Shown piece by piece: positions 1 to 5,756 of a stretch of DNA of 5,756 bases (positions within the stretch are counted from its first letter, which is position 1; each line of letters starts with the position of its first letter). The stretch spans positions 1 through 5,756 of the forward strand of contig JAPLDV010000228.1 of NCBI GenBank assembly GCA_026391235.1, written 5' to 3'. The translations under genes were made by a program, and so were the position numbers. The notes beneath the pieces were generated by a model. The model searched no databases, was not told the origin of the DNA, and saw nothing but the letters and a program-made list of their open reading frames with translations. This DNA is from Bacteroidia bacterium. Lineage in GTDB: Bacteria; Bacteroidota; Bacteroidia; Bacteroidales; UBA12481.

Positions 1-840
1 GGTATTGAGCAATTTTCTCCCGTATGGATCATAGAAAAAACGGATCAGGGTGCTAAAGCAGTCAAGGCAGTTTTTGATTCTCTCCCTTTGCTTTATGACG
101 TATCCATCCAGCCGGTTGTTGATTTGGAAAACCTGATAAAATCTATTGAAAACCATCATCTCATCATAGTTGATTCAGGAGTCGTTACAACCAAAGGAAA
201 GCTATTGTCGGATGAATTGCCCAAGGCTCTAAAAAATCTTAAAAATGTACCGGTTATTATTATGGCCCCGAGTATGGTTAATCTCAGCAAAGATGACCTT
301 TTGGCGAGAGGTTTATTTTCCATCCTGAGAAAACCGCTGTTTCCCAGGGATATTAAAGCAACATTGTCTGAAAAGTTCAAACAGGCCAGCCGGACCATTT
401 CGCCTGATAAGCAAGATAGTGTTGAAACTATGGTTGCGCGGCCGCTGCACATCCTGTTGGTCGAGGACAATCCGATCAACACCAAATTGGCTGTAGGATT
501 AATCCAGCTCAAGAACTGGAAGGTTGATTGTGCAATAAATGGCACTGAGGCAGTCGCTATGTTCCGGGAAAATATATATGATCTGATCCTGATGGACATA
601 CAAATGCCTGAAATGGACGGTATGGAAGCTACACAGAAAATAAGGGAAATTGAGGCTCTCAAAGGGCTTAGCCCCATTCCGGTTGTAGCCCTGTCGGCCC
701 ATGCAATGAAAGGTGATATCGATAAAGCTCTGAGCTGTGGCATGGATGATTATATCACCAAGCCTTTTAAACCCAACGAATTGTATTCTCTGATCGAAAA
801 CCTCACCCGTCTAAAAACCGGAAATCATCTCCTATTATGA
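1..840 (+). CDS. C-terminal part of a signalling protein with a degenerate receiver and an intact receiver (probable hybrid histidine kinase, 5' end outside window)
   Basis: The frame is open from the first base, giving 279 visible residues, so the true start lies upstream; the TTG at 88 falls inside a domain and is not a credible start. Residues about 7-128 look like a receiver fold (VWIIEKT strand, Asp58 in LIIVDSG, the RKPL lysine segment), but the usual acidic pair after the first strand is gone and the Thr/Ser position in VIIMAPS is altered, so it is probably a pseudo-receiver. Residues about 149-270 form a full receiver: acidic Glu155-Asp156 in LLVEDN, phospho-acceptor Asp199 in LILMDIQMPEMDG, Ser232 in VVALSAHA and Lys254 in ITKPF. 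A degenerate plus an intact receiver is the usual tail of BarA-like hybrid kinases, but no kinase core is visible, so the hybrid-kinase call is inference. The protein ends with TGA; the next gene's likely ATG follows 45 bases later in the same frame, suggesting co-transcription. Confidence 0.88.
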   Translation, partial: GIEQFSPVWIIEKTDQGAKAVKAVFDSLPLLYDVSIQPVVDLENLIKSIENHHLIIVDSGVVTTKGKLLSDELPKALKNLKNVPVIIMAPSMVNLSKDDLLARGLFSILRKPLFPRDIKATLSEKFKQASRTISPDKQDSVETMVARPLHILLVEDNPINTKLAVGLIQLKNWKVDCAINGTEAVAMFRENIYDLILMDIQMPEMDGMEATQKIREIEALKGLSPIPVVALSAHAMKGDIDKALSCGMDDYITKPFKPNELYSLIENLTRLKTGNHLLL

Positions 841-885
841 ATCCTATCCAAATTGAAGATTAACCTTAAGAAACATGCACAGGAT

Positions 886-3800
886 ATGAAAAACTGGTTA
901 AAAAATCTCAGGATCAAGGGAAAACTAAATCTGATGATCGGGGTATCCCTGGTAGCATTAGTCATTTTAGGATTGACGGCAAACTTCCTGATTAATACCA
1001 CTAAGGTGGTCAATATCATGTTGATCGCACAGCGGGACTACATGATTGATTATCATAAAAGCCTTGAAAATTTCTATTTATACCGGGCCGATGAAATCAA
1101 GTATAATGACAGTCTCGCCTCGGCAATAAAAAAAATCGAAAGTGCCAACATCAAACTCGAATTATTCAGTGATGTTGATGGCCTTATGAAAAAGACGAAT
1201 AAGGAGATTGCCGATTCGGTGGTCCAGGTCTATAATACCAGCGAAGAAGACGCCGAATTGTTGGTCAGGCGAATAAGACTGCTCAACTTTTTTAAAATTA
1301 AACAAATTGTCCAAAGCTCAGATGCTGCCAAAGGTGCGTTGGAACCAGCAGGAAACATCTTAAGGGTATATATAGGCTTTCTGAATGAAATGGCACAAGA
1401 TGATATAAATGCTTCGATCATCAACCTTGATGTTTTTGTCAAGGACATGGCTAAAAAAGAGGTGAAATATGTTAATGCTGTCAAAGAAATAAGTAATACC
1501 ACAATTTTTGCCTTGCGCTTTTCTATTGTTTTTCTCGTGTTGATTCTTGGCCTGCTGATTATATTTTTATCGAGAGCGATCTCAGGAATGGTTACAAAAC
1601 CGGTATTAGAGATACGAGGTCATTTGAGAAATATGGCACTGGGTGACCTTTCGGGCGATAGTACCTATCAATCTAAAGACGAGATTGGCCAGCTGACTGA
1701 TTCATACCGCCAGATGAAGTCTATTTTACTGGAGCAGGTTGAGCAGGCCAAGCGTGTTGCAAAAGGGGATTTTGAGAATGCGCTGACACCACGTTCGGAA
1801 AAGGATGAGCTTACGATTGCATTAAATGAAATGACAGCGAGCCTGAAACAGGTAAAAATCAACAACGATCGCGACAGCTGGATCAAATCGAGTCAGAATG
1901 AGCTGAGCTTTGAGATTCAGGGAGATATCGACCTGGCCAGCGTGGGACAAAAGATAGCAGGATTGGTATCGCGCCAGCTGAGCGCCCTCACATCGGCATT
2001 GTTTGTTTATAAGGATAAAGACAAAATCGAATTCGTTGGGGGATATGCCGTTAACAGCGAACAGGCAAAAGCAAGGATTTTCAAGCCGGGTGAAGGATTG
2101 ATCGGACAGGTTGTATTAGACCGGAAAGCCCGTATCATCGAGGATGTACCGGATAACTACCTGGATATTTACAGTGGCCTCGGCAGGCAGAAACCCGGCT
2201 TTCTTATGATTGTTCCCTGCATTTATAATAGCGTTGTTGAGGGTGTTCTGGAACTGGGCAGCCTGAAACCTTTCGGGGAGGCTTCAACCGATTATATTAA
2301 TCTGATCTCAGAATCCATCGCTATTGCTATCCAGTCGTCGAAAAACAGGACAGCCTTGCAGGAACTTCTGGCAAAACAGCAGAAATTGATGGAAGAGCTT
2401 CAGGTTCAGCAGGAAGAATTGAGGCAATCCAACGAAGAGCTTCAGGTTCAGCAGGAAGAATTAAGGCAATCCAATGAAGAGCTGGAAAGCCAGACAAGGG
2501 AGCTTGAAGAATCGAAGGCAAATCTTCAGGCTCAGCAGGAGGAACTGCGGGTAACCAATGAGGAATTGTCGGAGCGTACGCGGGCAATCGAGAACCAGCG
2601 TGAATCCCTCAGAAAGAAAAATGACGAGCTCGAGAAAGCACGACAGGACATCGAGAATAAAGCGCGTGAGCTGGAGCAGGTAAGCACTTATAAATCAGAG
2701 TTCCTGGCCAATATGTCGCATGAGCTCAGAACTCCTCTCAACAGCATTCTGGTTCTTTCACAGATCCTGGCTCAAAATAAAACCCAAAACCTGAGCGAAA
2801 AGCAGATAAAATCAGCCGAAACCATTAAATCATCCGGAGAGAACCTGCTCGTACTGATCAATGAAATCCTTGATCTGGCGAAGATAGAATCCGGAAAGGT
2901 CGACTTACATCCCGAACCTATCGAAATTGCATCCCTACTTTCTGATCTTAAAGAAACCTTCATTCCGATTGCGGAAGACAAGGGATTGAGACTGGAAATG
3001 TCAGTTTCTGAACACCTTCCGCGAGATATACACAATGACACGCTTCGGCTAGGCCAAATACTCCGGAACCTGATTGCCAATGGAATCAAATTTACGGAAA
3101 AGGGTTCCATCAGGGTTAAGGTAAGCCGGCCTCTAAATCCCGAATCTCTGCAGCCAAAATTCCAAAACCGTCACGATCTCATTGGATTTTACGTAGAAGA
3201 TTCCGGAATAGGGATCCATAAAGATAAACAGAAGGAGATTTTTGATGCATTCAGGCAGGCCGATGGTACAACTTCGAGGAAATTCGGCGGCACCGGACTG
3301 GGACTGGCGATTTCCCGAAACTTCGCCAGGATGATGGGCGGGGATATCCTTCTCAATAGCAATCCCGGCCACGGCAGCTCATTCCTGCTTATCATCCCGG
3401 AAAATGTCAAATTGGAATCCAAACTTTTGCCCTCATCAGCAACTGATACACCAATTGAAGTACCCGGGATCACAAAACAGGAGAATGTCAGGTTTGTTGA
3501 ACCGGTACCGGATTACGACAACTCTTTGGTAACCGAAGATCTTTCAATTGACGATGATCGCAAAAATATCAAAAAGGGAGATACATTTTTGCTGATCATC
3601 GAGGATGATGTTTCGTTCGCTCAGATTATCTACGACCTGGCGCATGAAAAAAACTTTAAGTGCATGATCGCGCCAAACGGTGAAACAGGTTTGCATTATG
3701 CTGATTATTACAATCCAAGCGCAATTATCCTTGATATCGGGTTGCCCGGAATTGACGGTTGGCAGGTTATGAAACGGCTCCAGGAGAATCCTAACACGCG

Positions 3801-4752
3801 TCATATTCCCGTTCACTTTATGTCGGGAGCTGATAAAGGCCTGGAAGCTCTTAAAAAAGGAGCTATTGGCTTTCTCAGGAAACCGGTAACCGTTGATGAA
3901 ATTAATGAAGCATTCGACAAAATTGAAGGGCTGATCTCTAAACCGTTAAAGAAATTACTGGTGGTGGAAGATGATGAGGCTATGAGGCTCAGTATCAATG
4001 AATTAATTGGCGAAGAGAATATCCGGATTGTTTCTGCAAGAAAAGGTCAGGAAGCATTGGATCTTCTTAAAAATGAAATATTTGATGCCATGATTCTCGA
4101 TCTTGGCCTCGAGGATATGACCGGTTACGACCTGTTGCAAAAGATCGGAAAAAGGAATGATGCCCACAAGATGCCTGTAATTATTTATACCGGTAAAGAA
4201 CTTACCCGGGAAGAGGAGGAGAAACTGCAATCATATTCCGACCGGATCATCATTAAGGGAGTGAAATCTCCCGAACGGCTGCTGGCAGAAACCACCCTGT
4301 TCCTGCACCAGGTTGAAGCCAATTTACCGGCAGATAAGCAGAAAATGCTGCGGAATCTTCATCCTAAGGAAGATGTGATGAAGGATAAATCAATTTTGAT
4401 TGTTGATGATGATATGCGAAATGTTTTTGCTTTAACCAGTTTACTTGAAGACCTCGGATTAAAAATATTGATCGGAAAAAATGGCAGGGATGGGATTAAT
4501 AAGTTGAAAGCCAATAATGTCGATCTGATTCTCATGGATATTATGATGCCGGAGATGAATGGTTATGAAGCGATGGAAGAGATCCGGAAGGATCAGCAAT
4601 TTCGCAAATTGCCTATTATTGCGTTAACAGCCAAGGCGATGCCGGGTGATCGTGAGAAATGCATCCATGCAGGAGCCACTGATTACCTGACCAAGCCGAT
4701 TGATTCAGAAAAATTAATATCAATGTTGCGGGTATGGTTGTACAGGAACTAA
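886..4752 (+). CDS. Membrane-bound hybrid sensor histidine kinase: TM-helical sensor-TM-HAMP-GAF-coiled coil-HisKA-HATPase-REC-REC-REC
   Basis: This is a complete 1288-residue phosphorelay kinase at the inner membrane. From the ATG at 886: a basic N-terminus, TM1 about 15-37, an all-helical periplasmic region about 38-205, TM2 about 206-229, HAMP about 231-282 (TKPVLEI, DEIGQL), a HAMP-like repeat about 281-324 and a GAF domain about 339-486. A coiled coil about 487-600 leads into HisKA with phospho-acceptor His612 in MSHELRTPLN. HATPase follows with the N box (Asn732 in NLIANGIKF), G1 (VEDSGIGI, Asp772) and G2 (GGTGLGLAI). REC1 about 901-1014 has Asp950, Ser980 and Lys999; REC2 about 1022-1142 has Asp1072, Thr1102 and Lys1124; REC3 about 1167-1288 has Asp1218, Thr1248 and Lys1270. 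All catalytic residues are present. The frame is also open to a TTG at 853, adding 11 residues; I prefer ATG 886 because MKNWLKNLRIKGKL is the typical short basic tail before TM1. Neither start has a good ribosome binding site. The ligand is unknown. Confidence 0.93.
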   Translation: MKNWLKNLRIKGKLNLMIGVSLVALVILGLTANFLINTTKVVNIMLIAQRDYMIDYHKSLENFYLYRADEIKYNDSLASAIKKIESANIKLELFSDVDGLMKKTNKEIADSVVQVYNTSEEDAELLVRRIRLLNFFKIKQIVQSSDAAKGALEPAGNILRVYIGFLNEMAQDDINASIINLDVFVKDMAKKEVKYVNAVKEISNTTIFALRFSIVFLVLILGLLIIFLSRAISGMVTKPVLEIRGHLRNMALGDLSGDSTYQSKDEIGQLTDSYRQMKSILLEQVEQAKRVAKGDFENALTPRSEKDELTIALNEMTASLKQVKINNDRDSWIKSSQNELSFEIQGDIDLASVGQKIAGLVSRQLSALTSALFVYKDKDKIEFVGGYAVNSEQAKARIFKPGEGLIGQVVLDRKARIIEDVPDNYLDIYSGLGRQKPGFLMIVPCIYNSVVEGVLELGSLKPFGEASTDYINLISESIAIAIQSSKNRTALQELLAKQQKLMEELQVQQEELRQSNEELQVQQEELRQSNEELESQTRELEESKANLQAQQEELRVTNEELSERTRAIENQRESLRKKNDELEKARQDIENKARELEQVSTYKSEFLANMSHELRTPLNSILVLSQILAQNKTQNLSEKQIKSAETIKSSGENLLVLINEILDLAKIESGKVDLHPEPIEIASLLSDLKETFIPIAEDKGLRLEMSVSEHLPRDIHNDTLRLGQILRNLIANGIKFTEKGSIRVKVSRPLNPESLQPKFQNRHDLIGFYVEDSGIGIHKDKQKEIFDAFRQADGTTSRKFGGTGLGLAISRNFARMMGGDILLNSNPGHGSSFLLIIPENVKLESKLLPSSATDTPIEVPGITKQENVRFVEPVPDYDNSLVTEDLSIDDDRKNIKKGDTFLLIIEDDVSFAQIIYDLAHEKNFKCMIAPNGETGLHYADYYNPSAIILDIGLPGIDGWQVMKRLQENPNTRHIPVHFMSGADKGLEALKKGAIGFLRKPVTVDEINEAFDKIEGLISKPLKKLLVVEDDEAMRLSINELIGEENIRIVSARKGQEALDLLKNEIFDAMILDLGLEDMTGYDLLQKIGKRNDAHKMPVIIYTGKELTREEEEKLQSYSDRIIIKGVKSPERLLAETTLFLHQVEANLPADKQKMLRNLHPKEDVMKDKSILIVDDDMRNVFALTSLLEDLGLKILIGKNGRDGINKLKANNVDLILMDIMMPEMNGYEAMEEIRKDQQFRKLPIIALTAKAMPGDREKCIHAGATDYLTKPIDSEKLISMLRVWLYRN
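2356..2649 (+). other. Coiled-coil linker with 14-residue periodicity between GAF and HisKA
   Basis: Within the kinase, residues about 491-588 divide into seven successive 14-residue blocks, each starting with Leu or Ile: LQELLAKQQKLMEE, LQVQQEELRQSNEE twice, LESQTRELEESKAN, LQAQQEELRVTNEE, LSERTRAIENQRES and LRKKNDELEKARQD. Fourteen residues equal two heptads, as expected for a parallel dimeric coiled coil carrying signals from HAMP and GAF to the kinase core. The segment is very rich in Gln and Glu. Its EELRQSNEEL style resembles the coiled coil I recall from CheB-CheR-PAS fusion proteins, which is notable because cheR and cheB genes follow here. Confidence 0.85.
2398..2481 (+). repeat. 42-base tandem duplication (two copies) inside the kinase coiled coil
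   Basis: Copies at 2398-2439 and 2440-2481 both encode LQVQQEELRQSNEE. They differ at only two of 42 bases (TTG/TTA for Leu and AAC/AAT for Asn), both synonymous. The unit length is a multiple of three and equals exactly two heptads, so gain or loss of a copy keeps both reading frame and coiled-coil register. The block at 2524-2565 (LQAQQEELRVTNEE) is an older, diverged relative. The near identity in DNA suggests recent duplication or gene conversion. Confidence 0.93.
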
Positions 4753-5585
4753 ATGAAGAAACCTTACCGCAGGATCCGCAGTTAATAGAGATCAATCTGC
4801 TGCTTGATGGTATCTACCAGCGGTATGGCTATGATTTCCGTGATTATGGGAAAGCGCATGCAAAGAGGCGTATTTTGCATCGCCTCGCCCTTTCAGGAAT
4901 CGCATCGGTTTCGGAACTCCAGCATCGGATGTTGTATGACGAATCATTCTTCAATCTATTGTTACAGGATCTTTCGATCAATACCACAGAGATGTTCCGT
5001 GATCCGGAATTCTTTCTTTCGGTGCGCGAGCAGGTAATACCTGTTCTAAAAACCTACCCATTTATCAAGATATGGCACGCCGGCTGTTCAACCGGTGAGG
5101 AAGTTTATTCGATGGCCATACTGCTGAAAGAAGAAGGTTTGTTGAACCGGACTCAGATTTATGCCACTGATTTTAACCCATCCGTACTTCAGAAGGCTCG
5201 TGAGGCGATCTATTCGGCTACTCAAATGAAGGAATACACCCGAAATTATATTAAATCGGGCGGGAAATATTCATTTTCCGATTACTATAATGCACGATAT
5301 GATTCGGCAATATTGAAAAAGACCTTGAAAGAAAATGTGGTTTTTGCTGATCATAACCTGGTCACCGACAGTGTTTTCGGTGAGATGAACCTGGTGATGT
5401 GCCGGAATACCCTGATATATTTTAACAAAAACCTTCAGGACAAAGTCATCAGTTTATTCCGCGACAGTCTGGTTTCAGGGGGATTCCTATGCCTGGGATC
5501 AAAGGAGAGCATCACATTTTCCCAGCACAAGGACGTATTCGAACCGGTGGTCGGGAAATGGAAGATATTCCGGAAGAAATATTAG
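4734..5585 (+). CDS. cheR: CheR-type protein-glutamate O-methyltransferase
   Basis: This is a 283-residue cytoplasmic enzyme of the CheR family, close to the usual length of single-domain CheR. Family members transfer a methyl group from S-adenosylmethionine to glutamate side chains, classically on chemoreceptors. A helical N-terminal domain (about 15-80) is followed by the CheR arginine motif NTTEMFRDPEFF (Arg89). The SAM-binding loop AGCSTGEE is at about 116-123 with IWH before it, the acidic ribose-binding strand is ATDFNPS (Asp146), and the CheR hallmark NLVMCRNTLIYF is at about 219-230. A region about 160-200 corresponds to the beta-subdomain that docks receptor tails in some CheRs. The ATG at 4734 lies inside the kinase gene (19-base overlap, different frame), which suggests translational coupling; the next in-frame Met is beyond the N-terminal domain. 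No separate Shine-Dalgarno is seen. No chemoreceptor, CheA or CheW is encoded here, so its substrate is open; the adjacent kinase is a candidate. Confidence 0.93.
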   Translation: MVVQELNEETLPQDPQLIEINLLLDGIYQRYGYDFRDYGKAHAKRRILHRLALSGIASVSELQHRMLYDESFFNLLLQDLSINTTEMFRDPEFFLSVREQVIPVLKTYPFIKIWHAGCSTGEEVYSMAILLKEEGLLNRTQIYATDFNPSVLQKAREAIYSATQMKEYTRNYIKSGGKYSFSDYYNARYDSAILKKTLKENVVFADHNLVTDSVFGEMNLVMCRNTLIYFNKNLQDKVISLFRDSLVSGGFLCLGSKESITFSQHKDVFEPVVGKWKIFRKKY

Positions 5586-5615
5586 AACATGAAGAGGGTT
5601 AAGAGGTTAACGTTG

Positions 5616-5638
5616 TGTAGAGACGCATATTTGCGTCT
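5616..5638. repeat. Short palindromic intergenic repeat (GTAGAGACGC type, right arm decayed)
   Basis: AGACGCA (5621-5627) and TGCGTCT (5632-5638) are perfect inverted arms around a TATT loop. The left flank continues as TGTAG, which in a full palindrome would be matched by CTACA on the right; here the right flank is TAAAT, so the outer stem is lost. From memory, palindromes with GTAGAGACGC and GCGTCTCTAC arms are dispersed many times in Bacteroidota and cyanobacterial genomes; this identification was not checked. It lies 30 bases after the cheR stop and could also fold in mRNA between the two genes. It has no following T run, so a Rho-independent terminator is not supported. Confidence 0.6.
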
Positions 5639-5660
5639 TAAATAAAGGCTAAGCTAGATT

Positions 5661-5666
5661 GAGGAG
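5661..5666 (+). promoter_or_regulatory. Shine-Dalgarno-like sequence for the CheB-type gene
   Basis: GAGGAG lies three bases before the ATG at 5670. The spacing is shorter than ideal, but this is the only clear purine-rich ribosome binding site in the window and it supports the chosen start. It also fits the arrangement: this is the one complete gene junction here without a translational overlap or very short gap. Confidence 0.55.
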
Positions 5667-5669
5667 AGT

Positions 5670-5756
5670 ATGTCCGGGAAGATTAAGATACCATATGATG
5701 CCATTGTGATCGGTACCTCGGCCGGCGGCCTGGATGCGCTTGGAATTATTCTGCCA
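5670..5756 (+). CDS. cheB: CheB-type protein-glutamate methylesterase, N-terminal fragment (continues past window end)
   Basis: Only 29 codons are visible, and the frame is open to the last base. The residues YDAIVIGTSAGGLDALGIIL match the first strand and nucleophile elbow of the CheB catalytic domain, with Ser17 in GTSAGG at the position of the CheB catalytic serine (family motif G-x-S-x-G-G). CheB enzymes hydrolyse glutamyl methyl esters and deamidate glutamines on receptors, opposing CheR. The motif begins within 15 residues of the start, so there is no N-terminal receiver domain, unlike classical CheB. Either this is a free-standing esterase domain or further domains follow downstream. 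It follows cheR on the same strand after 84 bases, the expected partner. His and Asp of the catalytic triad are not in view, so activity cannot be judged. Confidence 0.85.
   Translation, partial: MSGKIKIPYDAIVIGTSAGGLDALGIILP

Noticed and set aside
156..743. 195-codon open frame on the minus strand
   Set aside because: It lies wholly inside the + strand receiver-coding region, which has clear domain motifs; its translation has no recognisable domain.
853..855. TTG as the start of the kinase
   Set aside because: No ribosome binding site precedes it; the ATG 33 bases downstream gives a typical short basic N-terminus before TM1. It cannot be wholly excluded.
2327..2587. 86-codon minus-strand frame rich in repeated Pro-Ala-Glu
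   Set aside because: The repetition is the reverse reading of the coiled-coil repeat on the + strand, not a separate gene.
4720..4749. CheR-docking pentapeptide at the kinase C-terminus
   Set aside because: The tail ends in RVWLYRN, which does not fit the aromatic-x-x-aromatic spacing of the NWETF-like receptor tail, so tethering of CheR by this route is unsupported.
4804..5037. 77-codon frame on the + strand inside cheR
   Set aside because: It overlaps the N-terminal domain of CheR in another frame and has no family resemblance.
5589..5645. 18-codon frame starting ATG after the cheR stop
   Set aside because: It is too short, has no ribosome binding site and runs through the palindromic repeat; more likely chance.
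5621..5645. Rho-independent terminator
   Set aside because: The stem is only 7 base pairs and is followed by TTAAATAAA, without a T run on either strand.
5630..5662. Bacteroidota-type promoter (TTTG at 5630, TAGATTG at 5655)
   Set aside because: The -7 element deviates from TAnnTTTG and the implied transcript start would fall on or beyond the ribosome binding site.

Overview
The window reads as chromosomal DNA of a Bacteroidota bacterium. The grounds are indirect: moderate GC content, mostly no Shine-Dalgarno sequence before starts, the style of the large HAMP-GAF hybrid kinase with three receivers, and a GTAGAGACGC-type palindrome of a kind I recall from Bacteroidota and cyanobacterial intergenic DNA. 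I would not name a genus. All four genes lie on the + strand and belong to signal transduction. There is no RNA gene, insertion sequence or CRISPR array.

Layout. (1) 1-840: the C-terminal end of a multi-domain signalling protein, probably a hybrid histidine kinase. It shows a degenerate receiver followed by an intact one, and its start lies outside the window. (2) 886-4752: a complete membrane-anchored hybrid histidine kinase of about 1288 residues. Its order is TM, helical periplasmic region, TM, HAMP (plus a HAMP-like second module), GAF, a long 14-residue-periodic coiled coil, HisKA, HATPase, then three receivers. (3) 4734-5585: a CheR-type S-adenosylmethionine-dependent protein-glutamate methyltransferase, overlapping the kinase by 19 bases. 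(4) 5586-5669: a short intergenic stretch with a compact palindrome. (5) 5670 to the window end: the first 29 codons of a CheB-type methylesterase that begins directly with the catalytic domain.

How they may work together. The kinase would sense a periplasmic or membrane cue and a cytoplasmic GAF cue. It would autophosphorylate on His612 and pass phosphate to its three receivers; no HPt domain is visible, so the next relay partner lies elsewhere. CheR and CheB normally add and remove methyl groups on glutamates of chemoreceptors, but no chemoreceptor, CheA or CheW is encoded here. The most interesting possibility is that this pair modifies the neighbouring kinase, whose Gln/Glu-rich coiled coil resembles the coiled coils found in CheB-CheR fusion proteins. 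That is inference. The coiled coil also holds a 42-base tandem duplication that is 40/42 identical, with both differences synonymous.
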